64,000 nucleotides of DNA from Corynebacterium dentalis (GTDB lineage: Bacteria; Actinomycetota; Actinomycetes; Mycobacteriales; Mycobacteriaceae). Every line of letters begins with the position of its first letter. Position 1 is the stretch's first letter. The translations under genes and the position numbers were made by a program. This document shows positions 1-7,539 of this stretch, in pieces. Location: contig NZ_OCTS01000001.1 of the NCBI RefSeq assembly GCF_900232865.1, positions 186,001-250,000 of the forward strand, given 5' to 3'. Under the pieces are notes generated by a model. That model was not told the origin of the DNA, did no database searches, and worked only from the letters and a program-made list of their open reading frames with translations.

Positions 1-1760
1 CGATCGATGACCTCCGCCATCGATTGCTCGACCGGTTGCTGTGCGGGCTCTAGTTCCATCGCTGACTGCGTAGCGTGCGTGCCCGTTGCGAACTCAGCCT
101 CGACGGTGGTTGCCGAGCGGTCCGGGAAAATCACCCGTACGGTGATGTCCTTGTTGTCTTCCGCGTCCTCGTTTTTAGGCGACGCCACGGTGAGCTGTCC
201 GTGCTCGTCGATCTCCGCAGTCCACCCATCCCCCGGCTGCTCCACGATGTCAAAGGTGGTTTCCGCGGGTGCGCCTTGGATTCGAGCTTGTGCCTGCTCG
301 CCGAATTCCATGGCGGTGGACGGATAGCGCAAACGCATATGTCCCGCGAGGTCCGTGACCTCGACGTGCACGTAGACCGTATCCGTACTGTCGTCCGAAT
401 AGGTGGCTTTCACTGGAATTTCGGTGGAGACGTCCACGATATTGTCGTGCACACGCACGTCCAACTCGCCAGAGTTTTCATCGACCGTCCAGGTCCAGCC
501 CAAAGGTGCATCGCCTTCGACGGAGAACTCAGTTCCCGCCGGGACGTCCTCTTCCGTGCGCAGAGTGATCTTCTGCCCGAAAGGCACGTAGCCATTCGGG
601 TATGACGGATCCACCCGCCCCGCGATGGAATGAGAAGGATCAATGATCGAAACCTGTGCCGAAGTAACATCAGCAGAACCGTCGGGGTAGCTCACTTCCA
701 CCATCACGCGCTTCCGGAGGCCGGGCTTGGCGGAGGAGTTGGGGATCAGCGTGAGCCGGCCGGTGTTGGCGTCGATAACAGAAGAAACCGGACCTCTGCG
801 ATCCGAAATAATACGGAAGAACGTTCCGGTTGGAAACGGCCCGCCCTTGACCTGGGCGGTCGCCAAATGGTCCGGTGACATGACCACGTCGCGCACTGTG
901 GGATTCAGACGAGAAGCAACCGAACCGGGCTTGGCGGGAGGGGCGGTAGAAACCGTGGCATGCAGCTCGAGGCGGGATGTCGAGCCATCGGCGAACGTCA
1001 CTCGAACCGGAACAGACGCCGCATCGCCCGCGGGCAAGCGATCGGAGGCGCCAATGCGTGCGGCACCGGTGGACTGATCCACTGTGATGGACCACAGCGC
1101 GGGAGGATCGCTGAGCAGGTCAAATGTTGCACCTTCGGGGGCCGATTGCCCTTGCCACTTCGGGGCGATTTCAGTGCCCTGACCTGGGTCAACACTCACC
1201 CGAGAGTACGCCGCCTGAAAACGCTGGCTATCGGTCCGCTGACGAGCGGCCACCACAAAGGCGGCGATAGCGGTATCCGAGCTGCCATCCGGATAAGTCA
1301 CGTCAATGCGCTGCTTCAGCGAGGTTCCTTCAGCGAGCCGGGAATCCGTGGAAGCGGTGACGGCGCCTGAAAACGAATCGATGGATACGGTCCATCCGCC
1401 AGGCGGCTGCGAAGCTAATTCGAACCTGGCTCCTGCAGGAAAACTGGACCTCACCTCGGACGTCGCGGACTGTCCGGCTATCACCGTGGAGTTGGAGTAC
1501 CGGGGCGAATACTCCTCGTCCATTGGACGTTCGGACTCGGTTGTATCCACAGGGGTCTCTTCGGTCGAGTCTTCTGACTCTTCCGGAGTTTGATAGAGCG
1601 TGACCTCTGGTGGCTGCTCAGCTTCTTCGGGGGTGCTGGTTTCCGCAGTGGTATCAGCGGTGGTCTCCGAAAGTTCCTGCGCCGTAGCATGCGGAGCCAC
1701 GACGATGGAAAACACCATCACCGCACTGACTGCCACAGAAGGCAGTTTCCGCTGGAACAC
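1..1760 (-). CDS. Secreted surface protein with YPDG/Rib-like repeats (partial, C-terminus off window)
   Basis: The reading frame is open from a GTG at 1760 to the window edge (586 codons, no stop), so only the N-terminal part is seen. The start is preceded by AGAAGG with an 8-nt spacer. Residues 1-28 form a Sec signal peptide (basic MFQRK, hydrophobic core, ending near ATAQE), followed by a Glu/Thr/Pro-rich spacer to about residue 90. Then come about five modules of 91-102 residues, each with a YPDG-like tetrapeptide: YPDG at 156, FADG at 256, YPDG at 358, YSDD at 454 and FPDR at 545, usually followed by D/T-rich residues and beta-strand-like sequence. This is the pattern of Rib/alpha-like or YPDG-repeat cell-surface adhesins of Gram-positive bacteria. 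An LPXTG motif or other anchor would lie outside the window. The function (adhesion or biofilm) is inferred from the family. Confidence 0.8.
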   Translation of the reverse strand, partial: MFQRKLPSVAVSAVMVFSIVVAPHATAQELSETTADTTAETSTPEEAEQPPEVTLYQTPEESEDSTEETPVDTTESERPMDEEYSPRYSNSTVIAGQSATSEVRSSFPAGARFELASQPPGGWTVSIDSFSGAVTASTDSRLAEGTSLKQRIDVTYPDGSSDTAIAAFVVAARQRTDSQRFQAAYSRVSVDPGQGTEIAPKWQGQSAPEGATFDLLSDPPALWSITVDQSTGAARIGASDRLPAGDAASVPVRVTFADGSTSRLELHATVSTAPPAKPGSVASRLNPTVRDVVMSPDHLATAQVKGGPFPTGTFFRIISDRRGPVSSVIDANTGRLTLIPNSSAKPGLRKRVMVEVSYPDGSADVTSAQVSIIDPSHSIAGRVDPSYPNGYVPFGQKITLRTEEDVPAGTEFSVEGDAPLGWTWTVDENSGELDVRVHDNIVDVSTEIPVKATYSDDSTDTVYVHVEVTDLAGHMRLRYPSTAMEFGEQAQARIQGAPAETTFDIVEQPGDGWTAEIDEHGQLTVASPKNEDAEDNKDITVRVIFPDRSATTVEAEFATGTHATQSAMELEPAQQPVEQSMAEVID

Positions 1761-1812
1761 GAGAGCGCCCTTCTGAAGGCAACAGCCACGTAAATAGAAG
1801 TTGAAAACTTAG

Positions 1813-1841
1813 GCTCAGCTTACACTGAGGTAAAGCTGAGC
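1813..1841 (-). terminator. Hairpin downstream of thrB
   Basis: GCTCAGCTT and AAGCTGAGC form a 9-bp stem around a short loop in the 121-bp gap between the thrB stop and the surface-protein start. Read on the minus strand it is followed by CTAAGTTTTC, only a modest U-tract. It is the likely end of the hom-thrB transcript. Confidence 0.55.
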
Positions 1842-1881
1842 GATAGGCGAACAGCCAGCGGAAGGTCGCAGATCACATCGT

Positions 1882-2805
1882 CTAGTTGACAGTGACCTCG
1901 ACGGCCTGCGCGACCTCGAATTCCATCACTTTGATACCTCGTCCCCTCGCCTCTTCAACATGTGACTTATCAACCTTTTCCGTGGACAGAACCATGATGG
2001 TAGGGCCCGCTCCGGAAAGGAAGGCGGGATAGCCCTGGTTACGCAGACGATTGACCCATTCCGAGGTCACGGGAAGAACTTCCGCACGATACGGCTGGTG
2101 CATGCGATCCCTGGTGCCTTCCCAGAGCAACTCGGGATTATCGCGCAATGCCACGGTCATGACAGCAGTACGGGAGACGTTGAACCGAGCGTCCCGGTGG
2201 CTAATGTCTGTGGGAAGCACGCGCCGCACGGCTTCGGTGGAGGCATGGAAATCTGGCACAAACGCCGTGATCAAAATGTCTTTGTGCACATCGATGCGAG
2301 CTGCTGCGTACTGAGGGGCAGTATGACCATCGACGGGGATATTCGTCCATGAAACCACGGCGTTGCCCAGGATCGAGGCCGCCGCATTATCTGGGTGGCC
2401 TTCGAACGTTGATGCCAGCTGGATAAGCTGCGCATCGGTCAAGGTAAAACCTGCCAGTCCATTAGCCGCGGCAACTCCCGCCACAGCCGCAGCTGCAGAA
2501 GAACCCAGGCCGCGGGACTGCGGGATGGAGTTATTACACCGCACACGCAATCCAGGCACGGTGACATCGGCTGCACGGAGACCTTCGCGGATCGCGCGGA
2601 CCACAAGGTGACGCTCGTCGAGTGGAACTTCCCCGCTGCCCTCACCGGTGACCTCAATATCCAGGCCAGATTCGATGACCTCCACGTCAACGTGGTCATA
2701 GAGGCCAACTGCCAGCCCGAGAGTGTCAAACCCTGGGCCGAGGTTGGCAGACGATGCCGGAACAGAGACGTGAACGGACTTTCCGACTGGAATTTCCACA
2801 CTCAT
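1882..2805 (-). CDS. thrB: Homoserine kinase
   Basis: Phosphorylates L-homoserine with ATP to O-phosphohomoserine, the penultimate step of threonine synthesis, in the cytoplasm. The 307-aa length is normal for the family. The GHMP-kinase ATP-binding motif [11 protein letters not shown] is at residues 95-105, the N-terminal [15 protein letters not shown] is at 16-30, and the C-terminal glycine-rich LSGAGPT motif is present. It lies 18 bp downstream of hom on the same strand, so the two form the classical corynebacterial hom-thrB operon. The hairpin at 1813-1841 probably ends the transcript. The start ATG at 2805 fits the N-terminus known for corynebacterial ThrB. Confidence 0.97.
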   Translation of the reverse strand: MSVEIPVGKSVHVSVPASSANLGPGFDTLGLAVGLYDHVDVEVIESGLDIEVTGEGSGEVPLDERHLVVRAIREGLRAADVTVPGLRVRCNNSIPQSRGLGSSAAAAVAGVAAANGLAGFTLTDAQLIQLASTFEGHPDNAAASILGNAVVSWTNIPVDGHTAPQYAAARIDVHKDILITAFVPDFHASTEAVRRVLPTDISHRDARFNVSRTAVMTVALRDNPELLWEGTRDRMHQPYRAEVLPVTSEWVNRLRNQGYPAFLSGAGPTIMVLSTEKVDKSHVEEARGRGIKVMEFEVAQAVEVTVN

Positions 2806-2823
2806 GGTTCTTACGCGCCCTTC

Positions 2824-4158
2824 CTAGCCTTCCATGCGGATGACGGAACGTACGGACTTCACCGCATCCAGTTCCTTCAGGTGCGCGACCGTTTCTTCCA
2901 AGTTGCGCTCCTTGGCCACATGCGTGATCACCACGAGGCGAGCGCCGTCTGCCAGACCCTCCTGGCGAACCGTCTTGAGAGAGACACCATTATCCGAGAA
3001 GGCGTTTGCCACCTCAGCCAAAACGCCCACGCGGTCTTCGACTTCCATGTCCACGTGGTAGGCAGTTTCTACTTCGCCGAAGTCCGCAATCGGCAGCTCG
3101 GCGTACGTGGATTCACCGGGGCCGCGTCCGCCCAAGACAATGTTTCGAGACACGGCAACAACATCGCCGAGCACGGCAGAGGCAGTTGGGCCTCCACCGG
3201 CACCATTTCCGTAGAACATGAGACCGCCTGCAGATTCGGCTTCAACGAATACCGCATTGTAGGACTCGGAGACGGAAGCCAGTGGATGAGAAAGAGGAAC
3301 GAGAGCGGGGTACACTCGAGCGGACACAGATTCCTGTCCGGACTCGTCCTTGAGACGCTCGCAGATGGCCAGCAGCTTGATCGTGGAGTTCGCTGCCTTG
3401 GCCGCCTTGATGTCATCGATAGAGATCTCACGGATACCCTCGGTGTGGACATCGTCGCTGGACACACGAGTGTGGAAGGCGATGGAGGCCAGGATTGCTG
3501 CCTTGCTGGCAGCGTCGAAGCCGTCCACGTCGGCGGTGGGATCCGCTTCCGCGTAGCCCAGCTCCGTGGCCTCGGCGAGCATCTCGTCATAGGAAGCGCC
3601 ACGGTTGTACATGGCATCCAAGATGAAGTTGGTGGTTCCGTTGACGATACCCATCACGGCGTCCACCTTGTCGCCAGCCAGCGAACGACGCAGCGGACCG
3701 ACTAGTGGGATCGCCGCGGCCACAGCAGCCTCGAAGAATAGGTCTACTCCGGACTCATCGGCGGCAGCCGAGAGCTCGTCTGCGTGTGCTGCAATCAACG
3801 CCTTGTTCGCGGTCACTACGGACTTACCGGCTTGCAGAGCAGCAAGCACGACCTCGCGCGGGTAATCAATGCCACCGATAACTTCGATGACCAAATCAAT
3901 GTCATCGCGCTGCGCCAAGCTCAGGGCATCGTCGGTGAGCAGATCAGGAGAAACGCCTGGACGAGGCTTATTGATATCGCCAACGGCCACGCCGCGAACT
4001 TCCAAACGGCCGCCAATGCGGGCGGCAAACTCATCGCCGCGCTCTTCGATCAAGCGCATGACTTCCGCGCCGACAGTGCCCATACCCAGCAGAGCCACAC
4101 CAACGGTGGAGCCTGCGCCCTTGCCTGGGCGGAAAGAATAAGTCGACGCTTCAGTCAT
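2824..4158 (-). CDS. hom: Homoserine dehydrogenase with C-terminal ACT domain
   Basis: Reduces L-aspartate-4-semialdehyde to homoserine with NAD(P)H, the branch point between lysine and threonine/methionine/isoleucine synthesis. The 444-aa protein has the Rossmann motif GMGTVG at 25-30, the TANKALIA segment, the substrate-binding VDGFDAASKAAI segment and GNGAGGGPTASAV before a C-terminal ACT domain (about residues 365-440). From knowledge of C. glutamicum, that domain carries feedback inhibition by threonine. The ATG at 4158 has GGAG seven bases upstream. A promoter is proposed at 4207-4238. thrB follows after 18 bp. Confidence 0.97.
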   Translation of the reverse strand: MTEASTYSFRPGKGAGSTVGVALLGMGTVGAEVMRLIEERGDEFAARIGGRLEVRGVAVGDINKPRPGVSPDLLTDDALSLAQRDDIDLVIEVIGGIDYPREVVLAALQAGKSVVTANKALIAAHADELSAAADESGVDLFFEAAVAAAIPLVGPLRRSLAGDKVDAVMGIVNGTTNFILDAMYNRGASYDEMLAEATELGYAEADPTADVDGFDAASKAAILASIAFHTRVSSDDVHTEGIREISIDDIKAAKAANSTIKLLAICERLKDESGQESVSARVYPALVPLSHPLASVSESYNAVFVEAESAGGLMFYGNGAGGGPTASAVLGDVVAVSRNIVLGGRGPGESTYAELPIADFGEVETAYHVDMEVEDRVGVLAEVANAFSDNGVSLKTVRQEGLADGARLVVITHVAKERNLEETVAHLKELDAVKSVRSVIRMEG

Positions 4159-4206
4159 GTTTCTTCTCCGTTTTCTTTGAGAGTTTGTTAAGCAGGTGCT
4201 TTCCGT

Positions 4207-4238
4207 AGTCTAGCGTGATCCCCATCTCATGCAGTCAA
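4207..4238 (-). promoter_or_regulatory. Probable promoter of hom-thrB
   Basis: On the minus strand TTGACT (4233-4238) and TAGACT (4207-4212) resemble -35 and -10 boxes. The spacing of 20 bp is longer than usual. It lies in the 94-bp gap between lysA and hom, about 50 bp before the hom start, so hom-thrB can be transcribed apart from argS-lysA. Confidence 0.45.
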
Positions 4239-4252
4239 GCGGGAGGGGCGCG

Positions 4253-5647
4253 CTACTCCTCCAGTGCCAGAGCATCTTCGATCGTCTCGCGACGAATCAT
4301 CACGCGCGACTGCCCTTCGGAAACCACAATCACGGGCGGACGCAGCATCATGTTGTAGCGCGACGCCATGGAATAGCAGTACGCACCCGTGGCTGGAATG
4401 GCCAGCAGATCGCCGGGCACGAGGTCATTCGGCAGCGGAACGTCATTGACCAAAACATCGCCGGACTCACAGTGCGATCCCACAACTCGGGAGGGCACCA
4501 ATTCGCCAGCTAGCTCACGGTTAACCACGCGCACGTCGTATTCCGCCTGGTAGAGAGCTGGTCGGATGTTATCCGCCATACCTCCGTCTACCGAGACGTA
4601 CCGCCGCACTGCACGATCCGACGTTTCTACGTCCTTGACCGTGCCCACTGTGTACAACGTGACCATCGATGGGCCAGCAATTGCCCGGCCAGGCTCCACG
4701 TTCACCACGGGGCGAGGAACGCCCATCTTGTACGCGGCCTCGGCGACCTTTTCCAGCAGTTCTGCAGCGACAGCTTCCACATCAAGCGCTTCGTGATCCG
4801 GCATGTACGCGATGCCGTAACCGCCACCCAAGTCCAGAGTGTCCAAGGCCTTGGCCTGCTCCCCCTGCAATTCCTGAAGCAGCCCCGCCCACAGGCTAAG
4901 CAAACGCTCCGCTGCCAGAACAAAGCCATCGGCCTCGAAGACTTGGGAACCCACGTGGCAATGCAATCCGCGCAAGGTGACAGAGGTGGCGTCGACACAC
5001 GAAAGAGCAGCACGACGCGCGGCGCCGGAGGCCAAAGAGAAACCGAACTTCTGGTCCTCGTGGCTGGTCGCGATGAACTCGTGCGTATCCACGTGCACGC
5101 CCGGGGTGACGCGCACCAGCACATCTTGCGTGCGACCGCAGCTGGTCGCCACTTCAGAAAGCGTGCCGATTTCCTGCAGGGAATCTACGACGATCAGCTC
5201 AACCTCGGCCTCGACGGCGGCGGTAAGAAACTCGCGGGACTTGTTGTTGCCGTGCACGGTGATGCGGTTGGCAGGGAACCCAGCCGCCAGAGCGACCTGC
5301 AGCTCGCCGTGGCTCGCGACGTCTAGGGACAGGCCCTCATCCTCGACCCACTTGCACACGGTCTTGGAGAGAAACGCCTTGGACGCATAGTGGACGCGTT
5401 CTCCGCCGCCAAACGCGGTAGCGAGCCGACGACAGCGATTTCGAAAATCAGCTTCATCCAGTACAAACGCGGCGGTGCCGTATTGCTGCGCAATGTCCGT
5501 CAGCTTCACGCCAGCAATAGATACGGCGCCGTCATCCTCGCGGGTGGTGTGCTCCGAGAACACGTGTGCCGGAATCTGGTTGAACTCCGCGGTGGTCTCC
5601 GTGCGGTGACGCAACGGGACGGGGCGGAGGCTGGTTTCAATATCCAT
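4253..5647 (-). CDS. lysA: Diaminopimelate decarboxylase
   Basis: PLP enzyme that decarboxylates meso-diaminopimelate to L-lysine, the last lysine step, in the cytoplasm. The 464-aa protein is of group IV decarboxylase fold. The PLP lysine is K90 in HYASKAFL, the glycine-rich phosphate-binding GGGYGIAY is at about 273, and CESGD near 391 supplies the catalytic cysteine across the dimer. It starts 6 bp after the argS stop, forming the argS-lysA operon known from corynebacteria, where, from memory, arginine and lysine influence expression. No regulator gene is present next to it here. Confidence 0.97.
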   Translation of the reverse strand: MDIETSLRPVPLRHRTETTAEFNQIPAHVFSEHTTREDDGAVSIAGVKLTDIAQQYGTAAFVLDEADFRNRCRRLATAFGGGERVHYASKAFLSKTVCKWVEDEGLSLDVASHGELQVALAAGFPANRITVHGNNKSREFLTAAVEAEVELIVVDSLQEIGTLSEVATSCGRTQDVLVRVTPGVHVDTHEFIATSHEDQKFGFSLASGAARRAALSCVDATSVTLRGLHCHVGSQVFEADGFVLAAERLLSLWAGLLQELQGEQAKALDTLDLGGGYGIAYMPDHEALDVEAVAAELLEKVAEAAYKMGVPRPVVNVEPGRAIAGPSMVTLYTVGTVKDVETSDRAVRRYVSVDGGMADNIRPALYQAEYDVRVVNRELAGELVPSRVVGSHCESGDVLVNDVPLPNDLVPGDLLAIPATGAYCYSMASRYNMMLRPPVIVVSEGQSRVMIRRETIEDALALEE

Positions 5648-5653
5648 GCGGAA

Positions 5654-7318
5654 TTACATCCTCTCCGGTGCGCTGACGCCCACCAGCTGCAACGCGTTGG
5701 CCAGAGTCTGCTTGGTAGCAGCCGCCAGAGCAAGGCGAGCCCGGAACAGTGGATCGGCCTGCTCCCCGGTGGGTTCCTCGCCCTTCGGCAGGATCTGGCA
5801 CGCATCGTAGAAACGGTGGAACGTGCCTGCCAGCTCCTCGGTGTAGCGAGCAATGCGGTGTGGTTCGCGCAGTTCAGCTGCGGTTCCCACCACCTTCGGG
5901 AACTCACCCAGGGTGCGGATCAGATCACCTTCGCGCCCATCGGTGAGCAGTGACAGATCTGGATCGGAATAGGTCACGCCCAGCTCTGCGGCCTTGCGGC
6001 CGATAGACGCGAGGCGGGCGTGACCGTACTGGACGTAGAACACCGGGTTGTCAGAAGTCTTGGAAGACCAGAGAGCCATGTCGATATCTAGCGAAGAATC
6101 CACAGAAGAGCGGATCAGCGCGTAGCGAGCCGCGTCCACACCGATGGCTTCCACCAGGTCATCGAGAGTGATGACGTTTCCTGCGCGCTTGGACATGCGC
6201 ACGGCCTTGCCGTGCTGCACGAGGTTGACCATCTGTCCGATGAGAACCTCGACCTGGTTCGGGTCATATCCCAAGGCAGCGGCAGCTGCGCGTAGGCGGG
6301 CGATGTATCCGTGGTGGTCGGCTCCGAGCATGTAGATGCAGAGGTTATGCCCGCGCTCGATCTTGTCCACGATGTAAGCGATATCACCCGCAATATAGGC
6401 GGCATTGCCGTCGGACTTAATAACCACCCGGTCCTTGTCGTCTCCATACTCGGAAGACTTCAACCACCACGCGCCGTCGGCCTCGTAGAGGTTGCCGTTG
6501 GACTTGAGAGTGTTGATCGCCTTGTCCACTGCCCCGGACTCGAACAGCGAGTTTTCGTGGAAGTACACGTCAAACTCCGTGCCGAACTCAGCGAGCGTGC
6601 GCTTGATGTGCGCGAACATCAACTCCACGCCCTCGGAGCGGAACAATTCCCGAAGCTTCTCTTCCGGCAGTTCACTCCACTGCGGGTTCGCGGTGGTGAC
6701 CTGCTGGGCGATATCGTGGATGTAGGCGCCGCCGTAGCCGTCTTCTGGGGTGGGCTCGCCCTTGGCTGCGGCGATTAGAGAGTTGGCGAAACGGTCGATC
6801 TGGGTGCCGTGATCATTGAAGTAGTACTCGCGGGTCACGTCTGCGCCCCGGTGTCCCAGCACGCGGCCGAGGGAATCACCCACGGCAGCCCAGCGGGTGC
6901 CGCCCAAGTGGATGGGGCCGGTGGGGTTGGCGGAGACGAACTCCAGGTTGATCTTCTGTCCTGCGAGCTCCTCACCCTTACCGAAGTCCGCACCGGTGGC
7001 GAGGATCTCTGCGACGATCTTGCCCTGCGCCGCAGCGGCCAAACGGATATTGATGAAGCCGGGTCCAGCCACGCTGGCCTCGTCGATGGCCTCTTCTTCG
7101 GCGAGGGCCTCTGCCAGCCAGGTTCCCAGCTGCCGCGGATTCGTTCCGGCGCGCTTGGCTACCTGCATGGCGATGTTGGTGGCGTAATCGCCGTGCTCAG
7201 AGTTGCGGGGACGCTCTACGGTTGCCGTTTTTTCGACGACGTCACTATCCAGCCCTTGGGCTTCGAGCACGTTACGGGCAACATCGGTAATCAGTGAGGA
7301 AAGTTCTGCAGGAGTCAC
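5654..7318 (-). CDS. argS: Arginyl-tRNA synthetase
   Basis: Class I aminoacyl-tRNA synthetase that charges tRNA-Arg. The HIGH-like motif is seen in [20 protein letters not shown] and the KMSKS-like motif in [11 protein letters not shown]-terminal anticodon-binding DALR-type domain ends in GVSAPERM. I chose the GTG at 7318 (554 aa) over the ATG at 7357. The GTG matches the N-terminus of corynebacterial ArgS (TPAEL...), and a -10 box TAGGCT ends 7 nt before it, which suggests a leaderless mRNA. It is divergent from a tRNA-Arg gene about 130 bp away and co-transcribed with lysA. Confidence 0.96.
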   Translation of the reverse strand: MTPAELSSLITDVARNVLEAQGLDSDVVEKTATVERPRNSEHGDYATNIAMQVAKRAGTNPRQLGTWLAEALAEEEAIDEASVAGPGFINIRLAAAAQGKIVAEILATGADFGKGEELAGQKINLEFVSANPTGPIHLGGTRWAAVGDSLGRVLGHRGADVTREYYFNDHGTQIDRFANSLIAAAKGEPTPEDGYGGAYIHDIAQQVTTANPQWSELPEEKLRELFRSEGVELMFAHIKRTLAEFGTEFDVYFHENSLFESGAVDKAINTLKSNGNLYEADGAWWLKSSEYGDDKDRVVIKSDGNAAYIAGDIAYIVDKIERGHNLCIYMLGADHHGYIARLRAAAAALGYDPNQVEVLIGQMVNLVQHGKAVRMSKRAGNVITLDDLVEAIGVDAARYALIRSSVDSSLDIDMALWSSKTSDNPVFYVQYGHARLASIGRKAAELGVTYSDPDLSLLTDGREGDLIRTLGEFPKVVGTAAELREPHRIARYTEELAGTFHRFYDACQILPKGEEPTGEQADPLFRARLALAAATKQTLANALQLVGVSAPERM

Positions 7319-7325
7319 ACGGGCT

Positions 7326-7331
7326 AGCCTA
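7326..7331 (-). promoter_or_regulatory. Extended -10 box for leaderless argS-lysA mRNA
   Basis: Minus-strand TGCTAGGCT is an extended -10 (TGN + TAGGCT) and ends 7 nt before the GTG start. There is no Shine-Dalgarno sequence between, so transcription probably begins at the start codon. Confidence 0.5.
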
Positions 7332-7386
7332 GCAAGCGCCAAGGCAGGTATATGCACGGCGGTTTGGGATAGCGGATGGCGATTTA

Positions 7387-7414
7387 TTGGCGGCCCGCGC
7401 CCGAATGCTAGACT
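7387..7414 (+). promoter_or_regulatory. Promoter of tRNA-Arg
   Basis: TTGGCG (7387-7392) and TAGACT (7409-7414) are separated by 16 bp, with TGC before the -10 (extended -10). The expected start lies about 25 bp before the mature tRNA 5' end. Confidence 0.55.
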
Positions 7415-7446
7415 TTGCCCTCGTACTCACTTGGATGTGGGTGCGC

Positions 7447-7519
7447 GCCCTCGTAGCTCAGGGGATAGAGCACTGGTTTCCGGTACCAGGGGTCGGAGGT
7501 TCGAATCCTCTCGAGGGCA
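7447..7519 (+). tRNA. tRNA-Arg (anticodon CCG)
   Basis: A 73-nt cloverleaf. The acceptor arm GCCCTCG pairs with CGAGGGC, with A as discriminator. The D arm contains GCTCAGGGGATAGAGC. The anticodon arm CTGGT/ACCAG encloses TTCCGGT, giving anticodon CCG. The T arm carries GGTTCGAATCC. CCA is not encoded. A T-run (ATTTTTA) follows within 3 nt. No integrase or duplicated tRNA 3' end is nearby, so it is not an obvious attachment site. It reads arginine CGG codons. Confidence 0.96.
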
Positions 7520-7539
7520 CATTTTTATGCGTGCGTCTC

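Noticed and set aside
2608..3705. 365-codon plus-strand frame across hom and thrB
   Set aside because: Antisense shadow; hom and thrB have unambiguous motifs in the other strand.
7447..7519. tRNA-Arg as a phage or island attachment site
   Set aside because: No integrase, no duplicated tRNA 3' end, and both sides are conserved or operon-like genes.
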